DNA of 64,000 nt from Maridesulfovibrio ferrireducens (GTDB lineage: Bacteria; Desulfobacterota; Desulfovibrionia; Desulfovibrionales; Desulfovibrionaceae): positions 562,479-626,478 of the forward strand of contig NZ_FNGA01000002.1 of the NCBI RefSeq assembly GCF_900101105.1. The letters are read 5' to 3'. The number at the start of each line of letters is the position of its first letter. Position 1 is the stretch's first letter. The notes under the pieces were generated by a model, which was not told the DNA's origin, made no database searches, and worked only from the letters and a program-made list of their open reading frames with translations. Made by a program: the position numbers and the translations under genes. This document shows positions 37,772 through 46,157 of this stretch, one piece after another.

Positions 37772-38430
37772 AGCAGGCTCTGCTTTTATTCGTAAAGTTA
37801 CCGATAGCTGGCAAAGTCAAAACCCGCCTTGGAGCAAGTGTCGGAGATGCACAGGCGGCTCTGTTTTATACAGCTTTTGTTCGGGATTTACTTACAAGAA
37901 TCGATAATCATGGAGTTGAAACTCTGATCTTTTTTGATCAGGAAGAGCCTGTCACAAAATACATTGAATGGCTTGGAGATCGAAAACTGTTTCCGCAACG
38001 GGGAAGAGATTTAGGCGCGCGCATGTTTAACGCTTTTGAGGACAGTTTTGCCCTTGATTATACAAGAGGTGTCTTAACGGGAAGTGACTTGCCGGACCTG
38101 TCTCCTCAAACAATTGAGGAAGGTCTATCCAGTCTGAAAAAACATCCTGTATGTATTGGTCCGGCAAAAGACGGAGGCTATTATCTCATCGGATTTCAAA
38201 ACAAAAAACTGACTGATATTCCTTTCTCCGACATTAATTGGAGTACCCCGAGAGTCTTTAAACAAACAATACAAAAATTTAAATCTATCAACCTTGCTCC
38301 GTATATTTTACCGGAACAAGCAGATGTAGACACACTTCAAGACCTCGAGACTCTGGTACAAAGCAAAGACTTTAAGACAAGATGCCCGCATACTTTCAAA
38401 GCATATCGCAAGTATATAAAAACCGTCTAA
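37768..38430 (+). CDS. Nucleotidyltransferase-like transferase 1, rSAM/selenodomain-associated (DUF2064)
   Basis: A 220-residue CofC/GT-A-like protein (TIGR04282/DUF2064): LLLFVKLPIAGKVKTRLG at the N terminus is the nucleotide-binding signature and LTGSDLPDLSPQTIEEGL plus GPAKDGGYYLIG the metal-binding core. It starts at TTG overlapping the stop of the preceding transferase, with GGAGA just upstream, which shows tight translational coupling of the pair. Substrates are unknown. Confidence 0.87.
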   Translation: MKQALLLFVKLPIAGKVKTRLGASVGDAQAALFYTAFVRDLLTRIDNHGVETLIFFDQEEPVTKYIEWLGDRKLFPQRGRDLGARMFNAFEDSFALDYTRGVLTGSDLPDLSPQTIEEGLSSLKKHPVCIGPAKDGGYYLIGFQNKKLTDIPFSDINWSTPRVFKQTIQKFKSINLAPYILPEQADVDTLQDLETLVQSKDFKTRCPHTFKAYRKYIKTV

Positions 38431-38681
38431 TACTCGACAATATTAAGATCTGAAACAATACATTTTTTCTTAGGGGTAAACCTTAAAACATCAAAACCAA
38501 TAGCGGAAATTATCTCGATATCCCATTCTCCGCCTGAGCCGAAACCGCTCATAATTTCTTCACGGATTCCCGGTCTTATATGAAAATCAACAACCGGTTC
38601 GGAAACCTCTCCAAGTTGTGAAACTATAGCAGGAACCAAACCGCATGTGACGGAACGCATATCAAAAATCTTACTTTTCAT
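38427..38681 (-). CDS. Hypothetical protein, 84 aa, downstream of mnmE
   Basis: The credible start is MKSKIFDMRSVTCGLV at 38681, just after the mnmE stop; the longer frame to 38801 lies wholly inside mnmE in another frame. The product is small and soluble with two Cys residues. I recognise no domain. As the last gene of the mnmE unit it is likely cotranscribed. It ends with a 4-base overlap with the convergent transferase gene. Confidence 0.65.
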   Translation of the reverse strand: MKSKIFDMRSVTCGLVPAIVSQLGEVSEPVVDFHIRPGIREEIMSGFGSGGEWDIEIISAIGFDVLRFTPKKKCIVSDLNIVEY

Positions 38682-38682
38682 T

Positions 38683-40068
38683 TTATTTTCCCACACAAAA
38701 TTTACTGAAAATTGAATCAAGCACTTCCTGCGGTGTAATTTCACCTGTGATTTCAGATAAAGCAGAGCAAGCAGTTTCCAACCGGACACCAAGCAAATCA
38801 TAAGGAATTGTCATTTCAATATCCTGAACAAGACCATCAAGCTCAGACAGAGCCTTTCTTAATGTCGCCGCCTGTCGCGAATTCGGCACAAGCTCGTCAG
38901 GGTCAGGCTCACCCGCTCCAGCTAAAATATGTTCACGAATACTTGAAGCAAGTTCATCGATACCTTGGCCCCTTTTAGCTGAAATTTCAACAACTTCATA
39001 ACCTGCTTCTGCCATAACTTCTGAGGCAGATGGTGTGGACTGATCCAGATCAATCTTATTGATTACAGCAATACATTTACCACTTTGCGCTGAAAATTCA
39101 GGATCAATATCCGATAAATCAAATGGACCGGAACCATCAACTATTAAAAGAACTAAATCAGCTTGTTGCGCCAGCTCTTTTCCCATATCCAGACCGGCTT
39201 GTTCAACCTTATCAGTAGTTTCACGCAGTCCGGCAGTATCAACCACCCGTACCTGAAGGCCGTCTAAATTAAGAGTTTCTTCAATAAAATCTCTGGTTGT
39301 ACCCGGAATATCCGTAACAATAGCGCGATTACGTCCAAGTAAGGCGTTTAAAAGGCTGGACTTTCCAGCATTTACTTTACCTGAAAGTACAGCAAGACCC
39401 CCTTCACGCCATGCACGGGTACGCTCTACACCTGCGAGAATTTCAGAAATATTTTTTACAGCATCAGTGACTTCCGTCATCATTTTATCAAGCGGCAAAC
39501 ACTCAAGTTCATCCTCCGGAAAATCTACGGCAACACACAGATGAGCGCGCAATACTTCAAGCCTTCCCCGCAGTTCTTCTATGCGATGACCAAGCACCCC
39601 TGAAAGCTTCACCCTTGCAAGCTGAGCCGCACCTTTAGACGGAGCATGAATCATTTCTGCAACAGCTTCTGCCTGCGTAAGATCCATTTTACCATTCAAA
39701 AAAGCTCTCAGAGTGAACTCACCCGCACGCGCAAGAACAGCCCCGCGTGATAAAATTTCTCCGAGAACAGAAGCAAGAATGGCTCGGCCCCCATGACAGT
39801 TAAATTCAACTGTATCTTCGCCTGTGTATGAATTAGGGCCGGGCATGAAAACAGCAAGGACATCATCCAGTTCTGTAGAGTTTTCATCAAGCACGTACCC
39901 ATAATGCATGGTGTATGGCTTAAATCCTGAAAAAGAATCTTTTGCGGATTTAAATATTGCTTCTGCAATAGGTAAAGCCTTTTCTCCGCTTACACGGATA
40001 ATTCCGACTCCCCCTTCACCGGGAGGCGTGGCAATGGCTGCAATGGTCCCGGAAGAACTGACTGACAT
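38683..40068 (-). CDS. mnmE: tRNA uridine-5-carboxymethylaminomethyl(34) synthesis GTPase
   Basis: A 461-residue TrmE-type GTPase which, with MnmG, modifies the wobble uridine of certain tRNAs. An N-terminal folate-binding domain (about 1-120), a helical domain and an inserted G domain are present: P-loop GKVNAGKSS (230-238), the TTRD switch (IPGTTRDFIEE), DTAG (277-280) and NKID. The C-terminal CVGK ends with the conserved catalytic Cys C458. It follows jag in the conserved order, although a terminator lies between. Confidence 0.97.
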   Translation of the reverse strand: MSVSSSGTIAAIATPPGEGGVGIIRVSGEKALPIAEAIFKSAKDSFSGFKPYTMHYGYVLDENSTELDDVLAVFMPGPNSYTGEDTVEFNCHGGRAILASVLGEILSRGAVLARAGEFTLRAFLNGKMDLTQAEAVAEMIHAPSKGAAQLARVKLSGVLGHRIEELRGRLEVLRAHLCVAVDFPEDELECLPLDKMMTEVTDAVKNISEILAGVERTRAWREGGLAVLSGKVNAGKSSLLNALLGRNRAIVTDIPGTTRDFIEETLNLDGLQVRVVDTAGLRETTDKVEQAGLDMGKELAQQADLVLLIVDGSGPFDLSDIDPEFSAQSGKCIAVINKIDLDQSTPSASEVMAEAGYEVVEISAKRGQGIDELASSIREHILAGAGEPDPDELVPNSRQAATLRKALSELDGLVQDIEMTIPYDLLGVRLETACSALSEITGEITPQEVLDSIFSKFCVGK

Positions 40069-40091
40069 ATTAAAATCTCCATTAACAGATT

Positions 40092-40134
40092 AAAAAAAAG
40101 TTAACCCCGCGGACATTGTCCACGGGGTTAACTT
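40092..40134 (-). terminator. Terminator after jag
   Basis: A 17-bp stem with one mismatch (40098-40114 with 40118-40134), followed on the minus strand by eight T. It separates jag from mnmE. Confidence 0.9.
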
Positions 40135-40167
40135 AAAAGTCTGTATTCACCGCTCGTGAACTAAAGT

Positions 40168-41796
40168 CTAATAGCGGTTGTAACGATCATCGTTGTAGCC
40201 ACCGGTATTTCCTGAACTGCTGTTTCCAGTACGTTCAGAGCTACGGGTTTCGCCAGTCTTTGGTGCGCGATTACCGAAGTTTTCATCCCGTGGTGCACGG
40301 TTACCGAAGTTCTCGTCACGTGGTGCGCGATTACCGAAGTTTTCATCCTGGGGAGGACGATTACCGTAGTTTTCACCGCGTCCGCGAGGAGCTGTATTTT
40401 CAGTACGACCACGTCCGTAATTATCATTACGCTCACCTGTACGAGGTCTGCTGCGTTCTGGGCCGCGTGCGTCTCCGCGTGAATCATTACGAACAGGACC
40501 GCGTGGTGCTCCACGCTCTGGGCCGCGTGCACTACCGCGTTCTGGGCCGCGTTCTGGGCCGCGAGCACTACCACGTTCAGGACCACGAGCTGGACCACGT
40601 TCCGGGCCACGGGCACTGCCACGTTCTGGACCACGAGCTGGGCCGCGAGCGTCTCCGCGTTCTGGGCCACGTGGTGCTCCACGTTCCGGGCCACGAGCTG
40701 GACCGCGTTCAGAGCTGCGTTCAGATCCACGACTGTTATAACGATCAGTAGGCTGAGAAGTATATCCTTCGCTGCGTTCTGGGCGTTCAGTGCGTTCGCC
40801 ACCGCGTCCGCCGGCTGTACGGCTACGACGTGGAAGAATCAGCACACGCTTCATAGGGCCATCGCCCTTACTGCGAGTATTAACGTGTTTATCTTCCTGC
40901 AAAGCCATGTGAACAACTCTGCGGTGATAAGAACTGAGAGGTTTAGTACTCTGCACCCTTCCGGTGTGCATTGCTTTATCTGCAAGATGCCACGCGAGCT
41001 GACGGAGTTTTTCATCCTGACGTTCGCGATAATCACCTGTATCAATCTGAACACGGACAGAAGTCTGAAGTTTCTTAGAAACCATCCTGTTGCAGAGATA
41101 CTGCAAGGAGGAAAGAGTCTGTCCTTCACGTCCGATAATAAGACCGGAATTTTCTTCATCATCAACAAGTACGTTGACTCTGTCTTCGCCCACTTCAATT
41201 TCAAGTTTAGGAGGCTGCTGAACGATAGGTTCAATCATCCTTTCAAGAGCTTCGCGAACTGCTGCTGCGATATCTTCAGGATCAGCTTCCATTATGCTGC
41301 GACGTTCTCTGAAGCCTTCATTTACACTGGAATCAGTATCCGTATCGGCATCAACTGCTTCGCTTTTGGATTCAGAAACAGCAGGTACAACGGATTCTTC
41401 TCTGACAGCAACGACAGATTCTCTTTTAACAGCAGGAGTTTCAACTTCTGCGCGAGGAGCAATGGCTGTTTCTTCTCTTACAACAGGAGCTTCACGCTCA
41501 ACTTTCTTTTCTACCGGTTCAGGTTTTCTTTCTACAGGCCGTTCAACCGGTTTTTCATATCTGGCAGACTGAGTCCTTTCAGGCTTAGTCTCGTTATTTA
41601 ATAAAGATCTACTCTCTCCGCCTCTAGGACGGGCTTTTACTTTGGCGTTCTTTTTTCCAACGAGTCCGAAGACCCCGGTAGAACCACCGCTGAGTATTTC
41701 AATTTCAAGCTTATCGCGATTCAGATTGAAGTAATCACAGGCATTATTAATTGCCTCGTCCAGATTCTTCCCTTGGAATTCTTTGAATTCGCTCAT
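40168..41796 (-). CDS. jag: Jag/KhpB RNA-binding protein with long Arg-Gly-rich repeat tail
   Basis: A 542-residue protein. Jag_N covers residues 1-56, a charged Glu/Val/Lys-rich linker about 60-165, a KH domain about 185-255 with LIIGREGQTLSSLQYL (219-234) and an R3H domain about 256-322 (SSYHRRVVHMALQED). Beyond residue 325 the usual family ends, but here about 215 residues follow: more than ten imperfect RGPERG/RGPARG units (365-450), then three NFGNRAPRDE-type decapeptides (486-512) and a Ser/Gly/Tyr end. The tail is predicted to be disordered and RNA-binding. The gene lies downstream of yidC, the normal place for jag. Confidence 0.93.
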   Translation of the reverse strand: MSEFKEFQGKNLDEAINNACDYFNLNRDKLEIEILSGGSTGVFGLVGKKNAKVKARPRGGESRSLLNNETKPERTQSARYEKPVERPVERKPEPVEKKVEREAPVVREETAIAPRAEVETPAVKRESVVAVREESVVPAVSESKSEAVDADTDTDSSVNEGFRERRSIMEADPEDIAAAVREALERMIEPIVQQPPKLEIEVGEDRVNVLVDDEENSGLIIGREGQTLSSLQYLCNRMVSKKLQTSVRVQIDTGDYRERQDEKLRQLAWHLADKAMHTGRVQSTKPLSSYHRRVVHMALQEDKHVNTRSKGDGPMKRVLILPRRSRTAGGRGGERTERPERSEGYTSQPTDRYNSRGSERSSERGPARGPERGAPRGPERGDARGPARGPERGSARGPERGPARGPERGSARGPERGPERGSARGPERGAPRGPVRNDSRGDARGPERSRPRTGERNDNYGRGRTENTAPRGRGENYGNRPPQDENFGNRAPRDENFGNRAPRDENFGNRAPKTGETRSSERTGNSSSGNTGGYNDDRYNRY

Positions 41797-41849
41797 TCTA
41801 TCTCCTAGTAGTGTTCATCACTCAATTAATCCGACTAATCGTACGCCCT

Positions 41850-43454
41850 TTATTTTACTTTGCGAGTAATAATCCACTGCTGGGCTATTGATAGTACGTT
41901 GTTCACTAACCAGTACACAACAAGCCCTGCGGGGAAGTTGAGGAACATAAAGGTGAACACCAGGGGCAAGAACATCATGATTTTCTGCTGAGTCGGATCA
42001 CCTGCTGAAGGTGTCATTTTCTGCTGAAGGAACATGGTAGCACCCATCACGATCGGAGTGATGTAAAGCGGGTCTTTAGCCGAAAGGTCGGCAAGCCAAA
42101 TGATATCAGTAAAAGGTAGATAAGTAATGAAATCGGCATGCCTAAGAGCAACCGTTCCCAACAGGGCCTTATACAGACCAAAGAAAACCGGAATTTGCAG
42201 CACCATGGGTAAACACCCACCAGCCGGATTAACATTATACGTCTTATAGAGCTGCATAGACTCTTTGTTGAGTCTTTCTTTGTCATCACCATATTTTTCG
42301 CGAAGCTTTGCAACCATAGGCTGTAAACGCTTCATCTGTTCCATGGATTTGTAACTTTTCTGAGACAGGGGCCAAAAAAGGATCTTAATGGCAATCGTCA
42401 ACAGGATAATAGAAATACCATAGTTATGTACATACTGGTTAAACCATTCCAGAGCTATTGTCAGCGGTTTTGCAATAATATCAAACCAACCGAAATCAAT
42501 TGCTGCAGAAAGGTCGCCCGGAACCTTGTTCATAACAGTCGGGTCCATAGGACCGAAGAAATAAGAACAGTTCAGTTTACGCTCAATCCCTTTATCAAAA
42601 GAAACTGTCTGTTCCGCTGCTATTCTGAAAATGTTGTCCTGAACTTTACCCTTGATGGTAACATCATTAGAATCAGGCAAAAGAGCCAGAATAAAGAAGT
42701 TAGAATCAATAGCTCCCCAGCTCATGTCTCCAGTAACTTCAACTCCGGTCTTTGCGAGGTCTTCGCGATCGTCTTCCTGATTTAACCCTTCAGGTCCGAA
42801 CCATGAAATACGGGTAGGATTGTAACGGTCGTCCTCGGCACTGAGGCTTTTTGTCGCAGTGGTAAAAGCCAATCTGCCCTGACCGCTGGGATTCGAAACA
42901 TTAAGAACACGAACATCTTCATCAATTAAATAGTTGTCTGCATGAAATGTGAGTCTGCGTTCAATTCTGAACCCTTCCACATCTCCGCGAAAAATAAGAG
43001 TTCCGATTTTATCTCCGTCAAGAGACAAATCATTTCCTTCGTATCCCCATACTCCACGGGTCCAAGTGGGTATTCCATTAAGAATAAGTCCCATAGGAGC
43101 TTTATTCAAAGCATCAGTTCCGACCATATCCACATCAGGAGAGTTCGGTTCTATTGTCTCTTGGTAAATTTTAAGCTTAAAATTCTCAAGCAGTCCGCCC
43201 TGTGAATTAATCACGGCAGAGTAAAGAGGTGTTTCCACTTTCAGTTTAGTTCCTTTAGCAGAAACTATTGAACTGGTGGTGATAGGATCAGGGAATTGAT
43301 TAGAAACAGGGCCCTTAACGGCCTCATTCTGTTTAACAACTTGTTGTTGTTCGACAGGTGCAGGTTGTTGCGGCTGAGGAGGAAAAAGAAATTGCCAGCC
43401 GAGAAGTACGACAAAAGATAAGGCAACAGCCAAGATAACGCGTTTATTTTCCAT
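41850..43454 (-). CDS. yidC: Membrane protein insertase YidC
   Basis: A 534-residue insertase of the Gram-negative type: transmembrane helix 1 (about 6-22), a Pro/Gln-rich linker, a large periplasmic P1 domain (about 60-330) and the conserved five-helix core (YGISIILLTIAIKILFWPLSQKSYKSM, NPAGGCLPMVLQIPVFFGLYKAL). It inserts inner-membrane proteins alone or with SecYEG. Lies 25 bases after yidD and 54 before jag in a conserved cluster. Confidence 0.97.
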   Translation of the reverse strand: MENKRVILAVALSFVVLLGWQFLFPPQPQQPAPVEQQQVVKQNEAVKGPVSNQFPDPITTSSIVSAKGTKLKVETPLYSAVINSQGGLLENFKLKIYQETIEPNSPDVDMVGTDALNKAPMGLILNGIPTWTRGVWGYEGNDLSLDGDKIGTLIFRGDVEGFRIERRLTFHADNYLIDEDVRVLNVSNPSGQGRLAFTTATKSLSAEDDRYNPTRISWFGPEGLNQEDDREDLAKTGVEVTGDMSWGAIDSNFFILALLPDSNDVTIKGKVQDNIFRIAAEQTVSFDKGIERKLNCSYFFGPMDPTVMNKVPGDLSAAIDFGWFDIIAKPLTIALEWFNQYVHNYGISIILLTIAIKILFWPLSQKSYKSMEQMKRLQPMVAKLREKYGDDKERLNKESMQLYKTYNVNPAGGCLPMVLQIPVFFGLYKALLGTVALRHADFITYLPFTDIIWLADLSAKDPLYITPIVMGATMFLQQKMTPSAGDPTQQKIMMFLPLVFTFMFLNFPAGLVVYWLVNNVLSIAQQWIITRKVK

Positions 43455-43479
43455 TTTTTAATTTCTCACTCATTTGACC

Positions 43480-43746
43480 TTAAAATTCAGGCCGAGACTG
43501 CGCGGTGGTAGATTTTTTTGGGACGGGAACAGGATCATGTCCGCCCTTGCATAACGGATGACAACGCATCAGACGCCACAAAGCGTAAATCCCTCCTCTG
43601 ATCACTCCATGAAGGGATATCGCCTCTATGGCATATTGCGAACAGGTAGGATGAAAGCGGCAACACCCCGGAAACAACGGGGAAATAAACTTCTGATAAA
43701 AGCGTATAGGATAAAGAAACAGAGTCCGCATTCCCTGATTTCTCAT
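43480..43746 (-). CDS. yidD: Membrane protein insertion efficiency factor YidD
   Basis: An 88-residue YidD protein: [28 protein letters not shown] and [23 protein letters not shown] cover the family with its conserved Cys residues. It is a peripheral membrane protein assisting YidC. The ATG overlaps the rnpA stop (ATGA), showing coupling. Confidence 0.95.
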   Translation of the reverse strand: MRNQGMRTLFLYPIRFYQKFISPLFPGCCRFHPTCSQYAIEAISLHGVIRGGIYALWRLMRCHPLCKGGHDPVPVPKKSTTAQSRPEF

Positions 43747-44123
43747 TCCTGATCCGGACTTACGACAAGCTTGTTAAGCCTACCTATTATCGGAATCAGT
43801 TCTTTTTCGACAAGACCAAGAGTGATCTTCTTGCCGTCCAGAGCTCGTTTGGGCACAAAAATTATGTCCGCGCGAAACTGGAATTGATTTTGATAGAGCC
43901 TGAAGAATTCCCGCATTACTCTTTTAATGCGATTCCTAACAACAGCAGGCCCCGCTTTTCTGCTCACGGTAAGGCCCAAACGAACCCCGCCGGGGCCGCT
44001 ACCATGGCATAACACGAACAATATAAAACTCTTCGTGTAGTGTTTCTTTCCCTGCTCATAGCAGTGATCGAAATCAGGCTTCCTAAGGAGACGATGCTCC
44101 TTAGTCCAATTTAAACAGATAAT
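43743..44123 (-). CDS. rnpA: Ribonuclease P protein component, probable AUU start
   Basis: The protein subunit of RNase P. The frame contains [26 protein letters not shown], the RNA-binding signature, and upstream of it the expected N-terminal part [20 protein letters not shown]. Between the in-frame stop at 44136-44138 and a TTG at 44021 there is no ATG, GTG, TTG or CTG, yet the TTG would delete the conserved first 34 residues. Initiation at ATT (44123-44121) gives 126 residues and matches the E. coli N terminus residue for residue in spacing (13 residues to RLL). AAGGGA lies eight bases upstream. The gene would overlap rpmH by 13 bases. Confidence 0.88.
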   Translation of the reverse strand: MICLNWTKEHRLLRKPDFDHCYEQGKKHYTKSFILFVLCHGSGPGGVRLGLTVSRKAGPAVVRNRIKRVMREFFRLYQNQFQFRADIIFVPKRALDGKKITLGLVEKELIPIIGRLNKLVVSPDQE

Positions 44124-44245
44124 CTTTTGCGTCCCTTAGCACGACGTCTTGCAATTATTGCACGACCATTTTTAGTGCGTGAACGAACGAGGAAACCATG
44201 GGTTCTTTTTCTTCTGATTTTACTAGGCTGATAAGTTCTTTTCAT
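44111..44245 (-). CDS. rpmH: 50S ribosomal protein L34
   Basis: The 44-residue L34: [20 protein letters not shown] to the basic end KGRKRLSV. The start at 44245 follows GGAGAAA; upstream extension of the frame is spurious. First gene of the rpmH-rnpA-yidD-yidC-jag cluster. dnaA is not upstream. Confidence 0.97.
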   Translation of the reverse strand: MKRTYQPSKIRRKRTHGFLVRSRTKNGRAIIARRRAKGRKRLSV

Positions 44246-44620
44246 TGTTCTATTTCTCCAAAAATTATTTTCTTGATTAAGCCGGATTTTTTCCGGACAC
44301 GAGGAACGGGAACATATATCCCCAACGGGGGACATCGTCAAGAAATGTTTTTAAAACCGGGCCGACGCTAATTCCTTTTAATCTCACTCCGAATAATATA
44401 TATTCCTTTTAAGTGAAAACAAGACCGCATACCCTGATGTTCGCCCTTCTGTCAAAGTCTATTAGCACTTAGATACACCATGATTTTATTTTTATCAATT
44501 TTTTGAATAAAAATATATTGAGATGTATGGCAGAACACTTCATAATGTTTTTGAAAAAATTAATTAACATACAATCAACTGTTCAATCCATGAATATCTT
44601 ATAATCAAAGGAGAAAATTA
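44246..44620. other. Intergenic region between rpmH and the LUD gene
   Basis: A 375-base divergent spacer holding the rpmH promoter candidate and the leader of the LUD gene. No TTATNCACA DnaA boxes are visible, so there is no sign of oriC, although rpmH often neighbours dnaA/oriC. No gene seen. Confidence 0.6.
44426..44455 (-). promoter_or_regulatory. Candidate sigma-70 promoter for rpmH
   Basis: A perfect -35 TTGACA (44455-44450) lies 18 bases from TATGCG (44431-44426), about 180 bases upstream of rpmH. The -10 box is weak. Confidence 0.4.
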
Positions 44621-45271
44621 ATGCACCCTATACAAAATTTCTGGAACATACGTCTTGGTGAGCTAAAAGAAGTTCTTGATGACAACGGCTTCACCACTCA
44701 TATTGCTAATAATTCCAAAGCTGCAGCCATGCTTGTTCTCGAAAAAATTATTCCTCAACTGTCTCCGGCATCTATCAGCTTCGGCGGGTCCATGACTGTT
44801 GTCGACTCAGGTCTCTATGATCAGATCAAACAGCTCAAAAAGGTCAAAGTAATCGATACATACGACACTAAACCTTCCGCTGATGAAAAAATCGAGCGCC
44901 GCAGACAGTCTCTTTTAAGCGACCTGTTCATCACAAGCGCGAATGCTGTCACCAATGACGGAGAAATCGTAAACCTCGACGGAACAGGCAACAGAGTCGC
45001 AGCAATGGCTTTCGGACCGAAGAGTGTTGTCGTTCTCGTAGGCAGAAATAAAATTTGTGGAGATCTTGAAGCTGCAACACGCCGCATCAAAGAATACGTA
45101 GCTCCCGTGAATGCCATGCGACTTAAAAGAAAAACTCCCTGTGCAGTGACAGGCACATGTGCGGATTGCAGTTCTCCAGAACGAATCTGTTCAGTCTGGG
45201 GTATCACTGAAAAATCCTCCCCTAAAGGACGTATCCACATCATTCTAATCAATGAAGATCTTGGATTCTAA
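44621..45271 (+). CDS. LUD-domain protein (LutC/YkgG-related)
   Basis: A 216-residue protein with the LUD fold: ISFGGSMTVVDSGLYDQI (the GGS.T..E/D motif region) and FITSANAVTNDGEIVNLDGTGNRVAAMAFGPKSV. Full-length LutC-type proteins take part in lactate oxidation complexes; this stand-alone member, with a Cys-rich end (CAVTGTCADCSSPERIC), belongs to a widespread group of unknown role. Four Cys in that stretch may hold a metal or an Fe-S cluster. AAAGGAG precedes the ATG. A terminator separates it from the next gene. Confidence 0.85.
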   Translation: MHPIQNFWNIRLGELKEVLDDNGFTTHIANNSKAAAMLVLEKIIPQLSPASISFGGSMTVVDSGLYDQIKQLKKVKVIDTYDTKPSADEKIERRRQSLLSDLFITSANAVTNDGEIVNLDGTGNRVAAMAFGPKSVVVLVGRNKICGDLEAATRRIKEYVAPVNAMRLKRKTPCAVTGTCADCSSPERICSVWGITEKSSPKGRIHIILINEDLGF

Positions 45272-45289
45272 CCAGCTCTAATCTAAAAA

Positions 45290-45332
45290 AATCAGGCTGA
45301 GTTGTCATTAATGCAACTCAGCCTGATTTTTT
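45290..45332 (+). terminator. Terminator after the LUD gene
   Basis: A perfect 15-bp stem (45290-45304 with 45314-45328), a 9-base loop and a run of six T. Confidence 0.93.
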
Positions 45333-45376
45333 ATTAACGTACGACAACCTGTTTTTGCCATGACCACAGGATTAAT

Positions 45377-46147
45377 TTGACCAGAAAAAAGCACATCGGC
45401 CATGCTAGAGATTACAGAAAAAATGTAACTCCTTCTACTGAGGAAACATCGTTTCAAGTAGTAGTTGAACAGACAGACCTTTTTGTCATTGCTCAAAAAA
45501 ATCTCAGTTCTGAAGTCGCTGCGATTATCCATGAAGTTCGTTCCGTGATTAAGGCTCACATCTTCCTGAATCCACAGTTCGGAACAAGCCTGACTCCTGT
45601 GGCTGTCCCGAAGGACGCGGACCCGATAATAACAGCCATGGCACATGCTACAGCTCTTTGCGGAGTCGGACCAATGGCAGCTGTTGCCGGGGCTGTTGCT
45701 CAGGAAGTAGCAACACGGCTGCAACCGATAAGTGAAAATATTATTGTAGAGAACGGAGGGGACATATTCATGAACTCAACAGTTCCCCGCAGAGTTGCTC
45801 TGCTTTCCGATCCTGAATCCGGTTCTAAAATAGGCTTAATTATCAAGTCAGATGAATTTCCAGTATCAATCTGCTCGTCGTCCGGAACAATAGGCCACTC
45901 TTTAAGCCTTGGCAGCGGTGATCTTGTCACAGTCCGATCTCAGGACGGCCGGTTTGCAGACGCAGCAGCCACAGCCCTTGCCAATCTACTCAAATCCCCT
46001 GCTGACGTTGCTCTCGTCATAGAAAAAGCCCGGACCTTGTCAGAAAGTTTGACAAAATCCGGGGCTGAGTTCGGTCTGGATGGAGTTTTCGTGCAATACG
46101 ATTCTAAAATAGGAGCATGGGGGAATATAGAACTAATTGCCCTGTAA
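45377..46147 (+). CDS. UPF0280 family protein (ApbE-like fold)
   Basis: A 256-residue member of UPF0280, related to the FMN transferase ApbE: AMAHATALCGVGPMAAVAGAVAQ, NIIVENGGDIFMNS and SSSGTIGHSLSLGSGDLVTV are characteristic. Biochemical role is unknown. The start is TTG behind AGGA at about 7 bases; no better start is available. It lies 105 bases from the LUD gene, behind a terminator. Confidence 0.82.
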   Translation: MTRKKHIGHARDYRKNVTPSTEETSFQVVVEQTDLFVIAQKNLSSEVAAIIHEVRSVIKAHIFLNPQFGTSLTPVAVPKDADPIITAMAHATALCGVGPMAAVAGAVAQEVATRLQPISENIIVENGGDIFMNSTVPRRVALLSDPESGSKIGLIIKSDEFPVSICSSSGTIGHSLSLGSGDLVTVRSQDGRFADAAATALANLLKSPADVALVIEKARTLSESLTKSGAEFGLDGVFVQYDSKIGAWGNIELIAL

Positions 46148-46157
46148 GGCTATATCA

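Noticed and set aside
40280-40720. CRISPR-like direct repeats
   Set aside because: The periodicity is the in-frame protein repeat of jag, without constant spacers or unique spacer sequence.
40260-40751. A 163-codon plus-strand frame over the same region
   Set aside because: Antisense shadow of the jag repeat tail.
40161-40802. A 213-codon minus-strand frame rich in Asn, Ala, Val and Gln over the jag tail
   Set aside because: It is a shifted reading of the RGPERG repeats in jag; composition is an artefact of the repeats and there is no ribosome site.
44019-44021. TTG as the rnpA start
   Set aside because: It would cut off about 34 conserved N-terminal residues, and no ribosome site precedes it.
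44246-44620. oriC next to rpmH
   Set aside because: No TTATNCACA boxes and no dnaA gene are visible.
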